Shown: positions 1 to 7,894 of the stretch, in pieces
How positions within the stretch are numbered: position 1 is the first letter of the stretch
Layout: every line of letters begins with the position of its first letter
Position numbers and translations under genes: made by a program
Notes under the pieces: model-generated
What the model was told of the DNA's origin: nothing
The model's database searches: none
The model's input: the letters and a program-made list of their open reading frames with translations, nothing else
From: Bacteroidales bacterium
Lineage (GTDB): Bacteria > Bacteroidota > Bacteroidia > Bacteroidales > UBA7960
Reading direction: 5' to 3'
Assembly (NCBI GenBank): GCA_007128045.1
Contig: SKYG01000027.1
Span: forward strand, 1 to 24,846
DNA: 24,846 nucleotides

Positions 1-91
1 GTGTCCACCTCTTCCCATTCCGAACAGAGTCGTTAAGCCTGCCTGCGCAGATGGTACTGGGGTAAAACCCGGGAGAGTATGTCGTTGCCGG
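1..91 (+). rRNA. rrf: 5S ribosomal RNA, 3' part (5' end outside the window)
   Basis: The window opens inside a 5S rRNA gene. The conserved core is readable: the segment with CCGAACAGAG followed by GTTAAGCC (loop B/C and helix III), then GATGGTACTG and the GGGAGAGTA block of helix IV/loop E, ending in a GTTGCCGG strand that would pair with the missing 5' end. The 3' end is placed near base 91 because the T-rich run and terminator begin just after it. It should be the last gene of an rRNA operon lying to the left. Confidence 0.93.
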
Positions 92-98
92 AATCTTT

Positions 99-128
99 AA
101 AAACCCGTCCATTGTGGCGGGTTTTTTT
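99..128 (+). terminator. Rho-independent terminator of the rRNA operon
   Basis: A perfect 9-bp inverted repeat, AAAAACCCG (99-107) and CGGGTTTTT (118-126), encloses a 10-nt loop and runs into seven T residues (122-128). It starts a few bases after the end of the 5S gene, which is where an rRNA operon terminator is expected. Confidence 0.9.
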
Positions 129-294
129 GTTATGGCCATAAAAGCACCCCTGTCATTGGTAATGGAACGAAGTGAAATGAGAAATACCCTACATCCTCAG
201 GACTACGCCCGGTGTAACTCTCCCCTGCAAAATCCCCCTGGGTGATCATGAAAATTCCCCCAATGCGGCCGTCCGACTCCGGTTGGTCTGTGCC

Positions 295-334
295 GGCAAC
301 CCGGAAACCTTGCAACCCAGTAACCCGGCAATCT
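295..334. repeat. Octamer tandem array, consensus GGYAACCC, 5 units
   Basis: Five consecutive 8-base units can be read: GGCAACCC, GGAAACCT, TGCAACCC, AGTAACCC, GGCAATCT. The units are degenerate but keep the phase of eight. Aligned with the second array at 385-496, both share the core xxCAACxC, so the two may be diverged relatives. The array lies in non-coding DNA between the 5S terminator and the porin gene. I see no gene in 129-598. Confidence 0.6.
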
Positions 335-344
335 TTGGTCTGCT

Positions 345-377
345 GGAGATCTCTCGCTGCGCTCGAGATGACAGGGT
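345..377. repeat. Dispersed interspersed repeat, CHLERSERS type
   Basis: This stretch reads GAGATCTCTCGCTGCG then CTCGAGATGACAGGG. Translated on the minus strand it gives the peptide CHLERSERS, close to the CHSERSEES-type peptides familiar as artefact ORFs from dispersed non-coding repeats in many bacterial genomes. It is partly self-complementary (ATCTC with GAGAT). A more diverged segment with similar words (GAACGAAGTG, ATGAGAAAT) lies at about 162-187. Assignment rests on recognition of the type, not on a second clear copy in this window. Confidence 0.5.
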
Positions 378-384
378 GCTAAGG

Positions 385-496
385 AACTCCTCAACTCCTC
401 AACACCTTAACTCCTCAACTCCTTAACTCCTCAACACCTCAACACCTCAACACCTCAACACCTCAACAACTCAACGATTCAACTCTTCAACAATTT
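385..496. repeat. Octamer tandem array, consensus AACACCTC, 14 units
   Basis: Fourteen 8-base units run without a break in phase. The commonest are AACACCTC (four in a row at 433-464) and AACTCCTC. Edge units diverge (AACAACTC, AACGATTC, AACTCTTC, AACAATTT). The same octamer family recurs in opposite orientation at 18080-18135. It is non-coding, with no start codon context and period 8 rather than a multiple of three. The array ends about 100 bases before the porin start. Confidence 0.88.
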
Positions 497-500
497 AAAT

Positions 501-540
501 GCGTTTCTCCGCGAATCACTCCGCGTTCCTTAGCGGTTAT
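501..540. repeat. Possible dispersed CTCCGCG-type repeat
   Basis: The segment contains TTCTCCGCGAATC and then CACTCCGCGTTCC, two partly matching halves of about 12 bases, followed by TTAGCGGTTAT. This wording resembles a common class of intergenic repeats in Bacteroidota and other phyla that give arginine-rich artefact ORFs. There is only one copy here, so membership in a family is inferred. Confidence 0.35.
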
Positions 541-569
541 TGCCCCGCAGCTGATCCAAATTTTTATTG

Positions 570-577
570 TAAGTTTG
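570..577 (+). promoter_or_regulatory. Possible -7 promoter box for the porin gene
   Basis: TAAGTTTG matches the Bacteroidota -7 consensus TAnnTTTG. No convincing TTTG -33 element stands 19-21 bases upstream. If used, transcription would begin near 583, after an ATG at 575, which supports translation from the ATG at 599. Confidence 0.35.
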
Positions 578-598
578 CATGCAATTAGAAGTTCTACA

Positions 599-2584
599 AT
601 GAAGGGTGTTAAGACAATCATATTTCTTTTCTTTTCTTTTATAAGCTTTGCTATACTTCATGCAGAGGAAACAGAATCACCATCGGTTATTCCCTGGTAT
701 ACGCAAGGAATGCTTGAGAGTCCATTCACCTTTCAACAAAAGTTTGTGGATACAACCCATACGGCTTTTCAGCTATACGACTTTTTTGCGCCCGGGAATC
801 CGTTTGTTGCCGGCAAAGGCAATGTTGGACATCCATCACGTTTGTTGGAATTTAAACCGGATACGGATAACACATTCTCATTATTCTCCAATGATCCTTA
901 CCAGCACTACAGGTTTCAACATAACCATATACATTTCTTTCGACCGAAACATGTTTTTACAGATCTTTTTTATGTAACCGGTGCCGACAGGGAACAGCTT
1001 TTTTACGGTTTACATTCTCAACGATTTCAGGAAAAGCTTTATGTGTCAGGGAAGTACCGCATAATAAATTCACCTGGTCAGTATAGCAGAATGGCTGCCA
1101 GAAATTCCAATGTATATCTGAGCGTCGACTATCAGGACCCTGGTGAACGGTATCAGCTTTTGGGTAGTTTTATTTCCAACAGAATTGAAACACATGAAAG
1201 TGGTGGGCTGCGAAATCACATTGCTTTTGAAGAAAACCCTGTGAGGGATAGTGTTTTTATGTATAGTGCTTCGTCAAATTACCGCGAAACCGCCATCCAT
1301 TTGAATCATTTTTACAGGACAGGTTTTTATATCCACGAAGAAAATGGTCAGGACGATGTATCCGGGTCAGATAATGATCAACACGTTGATTCTACTGATG
1401 TTTCTCTACCAGTAGATAGTGCTGGTGAGAAAAGATTTATTAACCTTGGCAGGGTCAACCATCATTTCTCCTACCAACGTCGGTCTTTTGTATTTGATGA
1501 GAAAGCACCACCCTCAAATTTTTATCAGAACACGGCACTTGAATCATCATTCACCCATGATTCGACCTATGTTCATACCATCGAAAACCAGGTCAGCTGG
1601 TCTAATTATCCTATATATCAGGAGGATGCTACTTTCCCATTTAACTTCCGGTTATCACTTACTCATCGCATGGTAAATATACAGCAACCAATATATGAGT
1701 GGGACAGTGAACCCGAAGAAGTAAAAGATGATTATCCAATGTCGAAGGTGCGTTTTAATCAGGTCATTCCTGGCGTTTCCATTGAATCTGATAAGTCGCG
1801 TTTCTTTTCGTTCGATGGATTTACACGATTAACCTTAGGTGGCTATAATGACGAAGACCTTGATATTGGAGGTAGCGTTTATTTAGGTCGTGCAGACCAT
1901 CACAATCGTTTTCAGGCTTCCGTGTTGCTTTCACAAAAGGAGGCACCCTATTTTTCATCGCGCTATTCGAGTAATTATGTTCGCTGGGACAAGGATTTTG
2001 AAAAAACGAATATAGTCAATGTGTCTGCCCGGTTTCTGCAAAAAAATAATTTGTCGGCACACGCAAATTATTACTTATTGACTAACGCAGTGTTTATGAA
2101 CGCAGACGCACTACCAGAGCAAAACCCTGATGCCTTTTCTGTGTTTACCGCAGGGGTATCCGCGCAGCTTGGTATCGGTGTTCTTCAATCTCGTCATAGT
2201 ATACTTTATCAGTATGTTGGTAGTGAACGGTTTGATCGTCTGCCTCCCATAATCGGTTACCATTCTGTATTTGCTGACTTATCATTATTCGACAAGGCCA
2301 TGTATGCGCAGATTGGCTTTGATATATTGTATAACAGTCCGTATAAACCCATGGCTTATATGCCGGTAATCATGCAATTCTATTCTCAGGAAAGCTATGA
2401 AAGCGCCTTTGATATATATGTGGATGCATTTCTTACTGCCAAAATAAAACGAACCCGCTTTTTTCTTAAACTACAAAACATACTTGGAATTATTACCGAT
2501 ATTCAGCCTGTGTATCCCGTTCCTTTTTATCCTTTGCCAGAGACTGCCTTTAAATTTGGCCTTTCCTGGATGTTTTACGACTAA
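599..2584 (+). CDS. Putative outer-membrane porin, Porin_10-like family
   Basis: Predicted beta-barrel of the outer membrane, 661 residues, of the Bacteroidota 'putative porin' type; the transported solute is unknown. The ATG at 599 is preferred over the in-frame ATG at 575 because it gives a clean signal peptide: MKGVK, a hydrophobic stretch with five Phe, and likely cleavage after LHA at residue 22. Family-like words follow in order: FVDTT, GNVGHPS, NDPYQHY, then FFRPKHVFTDLFYVTGA, HSQRF and SPGQYSRMAARNSN. The rest is rich in alternating aromatic/polar strands and the chain ends in WMFYD, as barrel proteins do. It stands alone, between the repeat-rich region and PFOR. Substrate and family assignment come from pattern recognition, not a profile search. 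Confidence 0.8.
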   Translation: MKGVKTIIFLFFSFISFAILHAEETESPSVIPWYTQGMLESPFTFQQKFVDTTHTAFQLYDFFAPGNPFVAGKGNVGHPSRLLEFKPDTDNTFSLFSNDPYQHYRFQHNHIHFFRPKHVFTDLFYVTGADREQLFYGLHSQRFQEKLYVSGKYRIINSPGQYSRMAARNSNVYLSVDYQDPGERYQLLGSFISNRIETHESGGLRNHIAFEENPVRDSVFMYSASSNYRETAIHLNHFYRTGFYIHEENGQDDVSGSDNDQHVDSTDVSLPVDSAGEKRFINLGRVNHHFSYQRRSFVFDEKAPPSNFYQNTALESSFTHDSTYVHTIENQVSWSNYPIYQEDATFPFNFRLSLTHRMVNIQQPIYEWDSEPEEVKDDYPMSKVRFNQVIPGVSIESDKSRFFSFDGFTRLTLGGYNDEDLDIGGSVYLGRADHHNRFQASVLLSQKEAPYFSSRYSSNYVRWDKDFEKTNIVNVSARFLQKNNLSAHANYYLLTNAVFMNADALPEQNPDAFSVFTAGVSAQLGIGVLQSRHSILYQYVGSERFDRLPPIIGYHSVFADLSLFDKAMYAQIGFDILYNSPYKPMAYMPVIMQFYSQESYESAFDIYVDAFLTAKIKRTRFFLKLQNILGIITDIQPVYPVPFYPLPETAFKFGLSWMFYD

Positions 2585-2744
2585 TGGAGCTGTTTTTTAA
2601 TTAACAACTCTGATTTATTACTTACGTAAAATCGTTATAAATAGGCAATATTATCCAAAAATCTAAATAAAATTTAGTAATTTCGCTGCTGTAAAAGTTA
2701 ATCCTAACTGGCTTATTATAAGCTTCTTTATAAAATAAACAACT

Positions 2745-5700
2745 ATGACAAAAAAGAAAAAATTCATTACGTGTGACGGAAATCATGCAGCAGCTCATGT
2801 GGCATACATGTTTAGTGAGGTTGCAGCCATCTACCCCATTACTCCATCTTCGAATATGGCTGAGAATGTTGATGAGTGGGCTGCCTCCGGCAGGAAGAAT
2901 ATGTTTGGTGAAGAGGTTACGCTTGTAGAGATGCAATCGGAGGCTGGTGCAGCGGGTGCGGTGCATGGTTCGTTGCAGGCGGGAGCGTTAACAAGTACTT
3001 ATACGGCTTCGCAAGGGTTGCTGTTGATGATACCCAATATGTATAAGATGGCGGGCGAATTATTGCCTGCTGTACTACATGTCTCCGCCCGGAGTCTTGC
3101 AGCACAGGCACTTTCAATTTTTGGAGACCATTCAGATGTAATGAGCACCAGACAGACCGGGTTTGCCATGCTGGCCACAGGCAGTGTGCAGGAGATTATG
3201 GACATTGCCCCGATCGCACATTTGGCGGCAATTAAAACGCGTATCCCTTTTCTGCACTTCTTTGATGGTTTCCGTACTTCTCATGAGGTACAAAAGGTAG
3301 AGGAGTGTAGTCAGGATGACCTTGTAAAGCTGATTGATATGGAGGCTTTGCAGGCATTCAGAGACAGGGCATTGAACCCGGAGCATCCTGTTACCAGGGG
3401 AACAGCGCAGAACCCTGACATTTATTTCCAATCCAGAGAAGCAGCCAACTCTTTCTATGATGCGGTTCCGGATGCTGTTGAAGCATACATGGAAGAGCTA
3501 TCAAAGATTTGTGGCCGTGAATACCACCCATTTACCTATTATGGGGCGCCCGATGCAGAGAATATTATCGTAGCCATGGGGTCAATTACTGAAACCATCA
3601 AAGAAACCATTGACTATAAAAATACTAAAGGGGAGAAAGTGGGTCTGATCAGTGTTCACCTGTACCGTCCCTTCTCTGCCAAATATTTTTTCAGGGTATT
3701 GCCCAAAACGGTGAAACGGATTGCTGCTCTTGACAGAACTAAGGAACCAGGTGCCAATGGTGATCCTCTTTACCTCGACATTCGTGACATGTTTTACGGA
3801 AAACCTGATGCGCCAATCATCGTTGGAGGCCGTTACGGTTTGAGTTCCAAAGATACATTACCTTCACATATCATTGCCGTGTATGACAACCTGAAACTGA
3901 AAGAGCCAAAGAATCAGTTCACGGTTGGTATTGTTGATGATGTTACTTTCAGGTCATTACCTGTTGGAGAGAATATAGATGTATCACCCAAAGGGAATTA
4001 CGCTGCCAAGTTCTATGGTATTGGTGCTGATGGTACCGTTGGAGCCAACAAAAACTCTATTAAGATCATTGGTGACACAACCGACAAGTACGCTCAGGGG
4101 TACTTCTCTTACGACAGTAAAAAATCTGGTGGTATTACGGTATCTCATCTCAGGTTTGGTGATAGTCCGATTCGCTCTCCATACCTGATCAATGCTGCAG
4201 ATTTCGTGGCATGTCACGTTCCCGCATATTTGGAAAAATATGATATGCTTAAAGGCCTTAAGAAAGGGGGGACTTTCCTGCTTAATTCTATTTGGGATGC
4301 CGAAGAAACCAAGAAACGCATTCCTGCTCATATGAAAAAATATATGGCTGAGAATGATATCAGCTTTTATATCATTAACGCCACAGAGATTGCCGAGAAT
4401 ATTGGCCTTGGTGGTCGTACCAACACCATTATGCAGAGTGCCTTCTTCAAAGTGGCAGAAGTTATCCCTTACGAGCAAACTGTGAAGGAGATGAAAGACG
4501 CCATTAAGAAGACGTATGGACGTAAAGGCGAAGAAATTGTGAAGATGAACTATGCTGCTATAGATGCTGGTGGCGACGTGATCAAGATAGCTATTCCTGC
4601 AGAGTGGTCCAAGGTCGAAGTAAAAGATGCTGAGGTTGACAAAAGCATACCGGAGTTTATCCGCGACATTGTTTTCCCCATCAACAGTCAAAAGGGAGAT
4701 GACCTTCCGGTAAGTGCATTTCTTGGACGGGAAGATGGTACCTTCCCCCCCGGAACCACGGCATTTGAGAAGCGGGGCATTGCTGTACATGTGCCAGAAT
4801 GGCTTCCTGAACATTGTATTCAATGCAACCAGTGCTCATATGTCTGCCCGCACTCTGTGATCAGGCCTTTCCTGTTAGATGAAAAGGAGATGAAAGACGC
4901 TTGTCCGGATATGGCTGTCGTAGATGCCAAGGGCAAGTCACTCGCTGGTTTGAAATACCGGATGCAGGTTAGCCCGCTTGACTGTACTGGTTGTGGCAAC
5001 TGTGTGGATGTTTGTCCTGCTCCTAAAAAAGCCCTGGAGATGCAGCTTCTGGACAGCCAGATGCATGAAGACAAGCATTGGGACTGGATATCAAAAAACG
5101 TTTCTTATAAGGATACCTTATTGAACAAGGAACAGTCTGTTAAAAACAGCCAGTTTGCACAACCATTGTTTGAGTTCAGTGGTGCTTGTGCCGGATGTGG
5201 TGAAACGCCATATATCAAGTTGATCACCCAATTGTACGGCGAGAGGATGATGATTGCCAATGCCACCGGCTGTTCCTCTATCTATGGTGGCTCTGCACCT
5301 GCAACACCTTATACAGTGAATAAGAATGGCCACGGTCCAGCATGGGCCAACTCGCTGTTCGAAGATAATGCTGAATATGGTTTTGGGATGGCAACGGGTG
5401 TCAATAAGTTGCGTCAGAGAATTGCCCGGCTGATGGAGGCAGGCCTTGAATCAGAGTTGTCTGATAAAACCAAGGATGCATTCCGTGCCTGGCTGGCAGC
5501 AGTACATGATGGAAACAAATCCAAAGAAGCCTCAGCCGATGTGATTGCATGTATTGAGAAAGAGAACCATCCCATTGCCAGGGAGATTATGAATCTGAAA
5601 CAATACCTGGTGAAGAAGTCGGTATGGTCATTTGGTGGGGATGGTTGGGCTTATGATATCGGATATGGCGGTTTGGATCATGTTATTGCCAGTGGTGAAG

Positions 5701-6278
5701 ATATCAACCTGTTGGTCATGGATACCGAGGTATATTCAAATACTGGCGGACAGGCCTCCAAATCTACTCCGGTAGGTGCTATTGCAAAATTTGCCGCCTC
5801 AGGAAAAAAGGTAAGGAAAAAGGATCTTGGCTTGATGGCAATTACTTACGGGTATGTATATGTTGCACAGGTAGGAATGGGTGCTAACCAGAATCAGTTC
5901 CTGAAGGCCGTTCGTGAAGCTGAAGCTTATCCGGGACCATCAGTGATCATTGCCTATTCTCCATGCATCAACCATGGCTTGCGTAATGGGATGGGTGCTA
6001 CCCAACAGCAAACAAAAGACGCCGTTGAAGCTGGGTATTGGCAACTCTATCGTTACAACCCTCTACTGGAGAAAGAAGGGAAGAATCCCTTCCAACTCGA
6101 CAGCAAAGAACCTGATTGGAACAAATTCCAGGATTTCCTGGCTTCAGAAGTACGCTATAGCTCACTGAAGAAAGCGTTTCCCAAGTCTGCCGAAGAGCTG
6201 TTCAAAGCCGCAGAAGAGAATGCAAAATGGAGGTACAACACCTATAAGCGTTTTGCCAATATGGAATACTCCGTTTGA
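2745..6278 (+). CDS. nifJ: Pyruvate:ferredoxin (flavodoxin) oxidoreductase, single-chain
   Basis: Cytoplasmic enzyme that oxidatively decarboxylates pyruvate with CoA to acetyl-CoA and CO2, passing electrons to ferredoxin or flavodoxin. At 1177 residues it is full length for the homodimeric type. The N-terminal part has YPITPSS and VEMQSEAGAAG (thiamine pyrophosphate/pyruvate side). Two 4Fe-4S ferredoxin motifs follow: Cys691, 694, 697, 701 and Cys747, 750, 753, 757. The proximal cluster ligands are Cys815, 818, 843 and 1074, matching the spacing of the Desulfovibrio africanus enzyme. The C-terminal thiamine-binding part has GGDGWAYDIGYGG and VYSNTGGQASKSTP. No SD is visible; the leader is A-rich. 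A weak TAATTTCG (2678-2685) is the only promoter-like word. A strong hairpin at 6359 likely ends the transcript. The gene name por is equally valid. Confidence 0.97.
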   Translation: MTKKKKFITCDGNHAAAHVAYMFSEVAAIYPITPSSNMAENVDEWAASGRKNMFGEEVTLVEMQSEAGAAGAVHGSLQAGALTSTYTASQGLLLMIPNMYKMAGELLPAVLHVSARSLAAQALSIFGDHSDVMSTRQTGFAMLATGSVQEIMDIAPIAHLAAIKTRIPFLHFFDGFRTSHEVQKVEECSQDDLVKLIDMEALQAFRDRALNPEHPVTRGTAQNPDIYFQSREAANSFYDAVPDAVEAYMEELSKICGREYHPFTYYGAPDAENIIVAMGSITETIKETIDYKNTKGEKVGLISVHLYRPFSAKYFFRVLPKTVKRIAALDRTKEPGANGDPLYLDIRDMFYGKPDAPIIVGGRYGLSSKDTLPSHIIAVYDNLKLKEPKNQFTVGIVDDVTFRSLPVGENIDVSPKGNYAAKFYGIGADGTVGANKNSIKIIGDTTDKYAQGYFSYDSKKSGGITVSHLRFGDSPIRSPYLINAADFVACHVPAYLEKYDMLKGLKKGGTFLLNSIWDAEETKKRIPAHMKKYMAENDISFYIINATEIAENIGLGGRTNTIMQSAFFKVAEVIPYEQTVKEMKDAIKKTYGRKGEEIVKMNYAAIDAGGDVIKIAIPAEWSKVEVKDAEVDKSIPEFIRDIVFPINSQKGDDLPVSAFLGREDGTFPPGTTAFEKRGIAVHVPEWLPEHCIQCNQCSYVCPHSVIRPFLLDEKEMKDACPDMAVVDAKGKSLAGLKYRMQVSPLDCTGCGNCVDVCPAPKKALEMQLLDSQMHEDKHWDWISKNVSYKDTLLNKEQSVKNSQFAQPLFEFSGACAGCGETPYIKLITQLYGERMMIANATGCSSIYGGSAPATPYTVNKNGHGPAWANSLFEDNAEYGFGMATGVNKLRQRIARLMEAGLESELSDKTKDAFRAWLAAVHDGNKSKEASADVIACIEKENHPIAREIMNLKQYLVKKSVWSFGGDGWAYDIGYGGLDHVIASGEDINLLVMDTEVYSNTGGQASKSTPVGAIAKFAASGKKVRKKDLGLMAITYGYVYVAQVGMGANQNQFLKAVREAEAYPGPSVIIAYSPCINHGLRNGMGATQQQTKDAVEAGYWQLYRYNPLLEKEGKNPFQLDSKEPDWNKFQDFLASEVRYSSLKKAFPKSAEELFKAAEENAKWRYNTYKRFANMEYSV

Positions 6279-6358
6279 TCTGTGATGGCTTTTCAACCAT
6301 GATGTTACAGCTGGTTTATTAACAGCAAGATTTATTAGTACGCTATATTCTTATTTTT

Positions 6359-6398
6359 GGCGGGAAAACATAAGGTTTACACTTTATGCTTTCCCGCC
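6359..6398 (+). terminator. Hairpin terminator after PFOR
   Basis: GGCGGGAAA (6359-6367) pairs perfectly with TTTCCCGCC (6390-6398). After one mismatch, CATAA (6369-6373) pairs with TTATG (6384-6388), leaving a 10-nt loop. A TTGTTCTTT stretch follows. It sits 80 bases past the PFOR stop. The A/T flanks on both sides could let it work on either strand, though no minus-strand gene faces it here. Confidence 0.7.
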
Positions 6399-6446
6399 TT
6401 GTTCTTTAATACTGTTCTCCTGAAAAGTGTTTCTCATAGGTTTTTG

Positions 6447-6454
6447 TATATTTG
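6447..6454 (+). promoter_or_regulatory. Possible -7 promoter box for the esterase-family gene
   Basis: TATATTTG is an exact match to TAnnTTTG, 52 bases before the ATG at 6506 and after the PFOR terminator. No TTTG is seen 19-21 bases upstream, so only half of the consensus is present. Confidence 0.45.
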
Positions 6455-6505
6455 TTATCAAGGAATTGGTTTTATGGTTGAATTGGTGAGTTAATTTACA
6501 GGATT

Positions 6506-7828
6506 ATGACAGATGTCAGACTTTTTTCTTTGGTGTTCTATTTACTATTCATGCACCTGAATTGCAAAGGCGCAGATAATAATCTGGTTACACACTTACA
6601 ATCGAAAGCAATTATATTTGATAAAATTTCAGATATAGATCATGTTATAGGAATAGCGGCTGATAAACGATTGGTGTTAATGGGTGAAGCCAGTCATGGC
6701 ACACATGAATATTATGTCTGGCGTGATAGTATCAGCAGGGAATTAATTTCCCGGCATGGTTTTCAGTTTATTGCTGTTGAAGGAGATTGGGCCAGTTTAT
6801 ACGAGTTAAACAGGTATGTTAAAAATATGCCTGGAGCAGCACAAAATGCCGGAGAAGTGCTAAAAGGTCTTGACCGCTGGCCGCAATGGATGTGGGGCAA
6901 TGAAGAGGTAATGGCGCTTGCCGAATGGCTCAGAGACTATAATGATGGCCGGCCTGAGTCATTAAAAGTAGGTTTTTACGGCATGGATGTGTATGATGAG
7001 TGGAGGTCAAAAGATGCGTTATTGTCGATATTGCAACATAGTGCTCCTGACCTGTATATACAGGCCCGGGAGCATCTTGAATGCTTTTCTTTATTTGAAC
7101 GTGATAGCTGGCTGTATGCAAGGTCTGTGGCAAGTGGTGTGTCAGATTGTTCTGAACGAATGGCAGAATTGGTAGCGTTGATTGAGGAGGAACGATCAGC
7201 TTTGGATGGCTTATCCGATTATGAATATGTGAACCTTCTTCAGAATGCAATGGTATTCAAAAATGCAGAGAAGTTTTATCGTAAAACCACAACCCGCAGG
7301 GATGCTTCTTCCTGGAATAGCAGGGCAACACATATGCATAAGACTGTTGGCAGGTTGCTCGATTTATATGGTGAAGAAGCGCAAGGCATAGTTTGGGCTC
7401 ACAATACACATATAGGAGATGCCCGGTATACGGATATGGCTGGTTTAAACCAGGTAAATATCGGACAACTAAGCCGGGAACAGCATGGGGAGGAAAACAT
7501 TTTTCTTATTGGCTTCGGAACTTTCCGGGGAACAGTTCAGGCAGGATCATCATGGGGGAGCAGACGTCAGAAGATGCGTATCCCCAGGGCGATATCCGGC
7601 AGTTTCGAAAAGATGTGTTATAACACGGGGCTTGATCAATTCCTGTTACATTTTGATGATGATGACAGAAACCATCCGGAATTTACCAAGGCAATAGGTA
7701 ATCGCGCCATAGGCGTTGTTTACAATCCTCAAAATGACTTCAGACAATTTGTCCGGACTGTGGTGCCATACCGGTATGATGCATTTATGTATTTCGAGGA
7801 AACCAATGCTTTACGGCCTCTGCATTAA
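6506..7828 (+). CDS. Erythromycin esterase family protein
   Basis: 440-residue member of the erythromycin-esterase/succinoglycan-biosynthesis hydrolase family (EreA/EreB relatives). The signature GEASHGTHE spans residues 60-68, with Glu61, His64 and Glu68 in the positions expected for the active site. AVEGDWA (90-96, Glu92) and VWAHNTHIGD (296-305, His299 and His302) supply the other conserved acidic and His residues. An N-terminal hydrophobic stretch (about residues 6-20) followed by Cys20 suggests export, but HLNC is a poor lipobox. Proven family members hydrolyse macrolide lactones; most environmental homologues have no known substrate, so macrolide resistance should not be assumed. It appears to be a single-gene unit, convergent with the regulator downstream. 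Confidence 0.88.
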   Translation: MTDVRLFSLVFYLLFMHLNCKGADNNLVTHLQSKAIIFDKISDIDHVIGIAADKRLVLMGEASHGTHEYYVWRDSISRELISRHGFQFIAVEGDWASLYELNRYVKNMPGAAQNAGEVLKGLDRWPQWMWGNEEVMALAEWLRDYNDGRPESLKVGFYGMDVYDEWRSKDALLSILQHSAPDLYIQAREHLECFSLFERDSWLYARSVASGVSDCSERMAELVALIEEERSALDGLSDYEYVNLLQNAMVFKNAEKFYRKTTTRRDASSWNSRATHMHKTVGRLLDLYGEEAQGIVWAHNTHIGDARYTDMAGLNQVNIGQLSREQHGEENIFLIGFGTFRGTVQAGSSWGSRRQKMRIPRAISGSFEKMCYNTGLDQFLLHFDDDDRNHPEFTKAIGNRAIGVVYNPQNDFRQFVRTVVPYRYDAFMYFEETNALRPLH

Positions 7829-7877
7829 AGCAAAATAGCACCAAGAACCCCACGCTTTAGCATCTCTGCATTAAAGC
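7818..7877. repeat. 14-bp direct repeat in the convergent gene gap
   Basis: CTCTGCATTAAAGC occurs at 7818-7831, across the stop codon of the esterase-family gene, and again at 7864-7877, 46 bases later. TAAAGC and GCTTTA also form a weak inverted pair (7826-7831 with 7854-7859). This looks like a short local duplication in the 66-base gap between two converging genes. No strong terminator is visible here. Confidence 0.55.
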
Positions 7878-7894
7878 TTTCCAACACCATGTCT

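Noticed and set aside
203..394. Minus-strand ORF of 63 codons containing CHLERSERS
   Set aside because: It is a translation of dispersed repeat DNA and the octamer-array edge; this peptide type is a known artefact of non-coding repeats.
385..496. CRISPR array
   Set aside because: Units are 8 bases with no spacers, and no cas gene is nearby.
3984..4823. 279-codon ORF antisense to PFOR
   Set aside because: It lies wholly inside a well-supported gene in the opposite strand and shows no recognisable domain; it is a codon-bias shadow.
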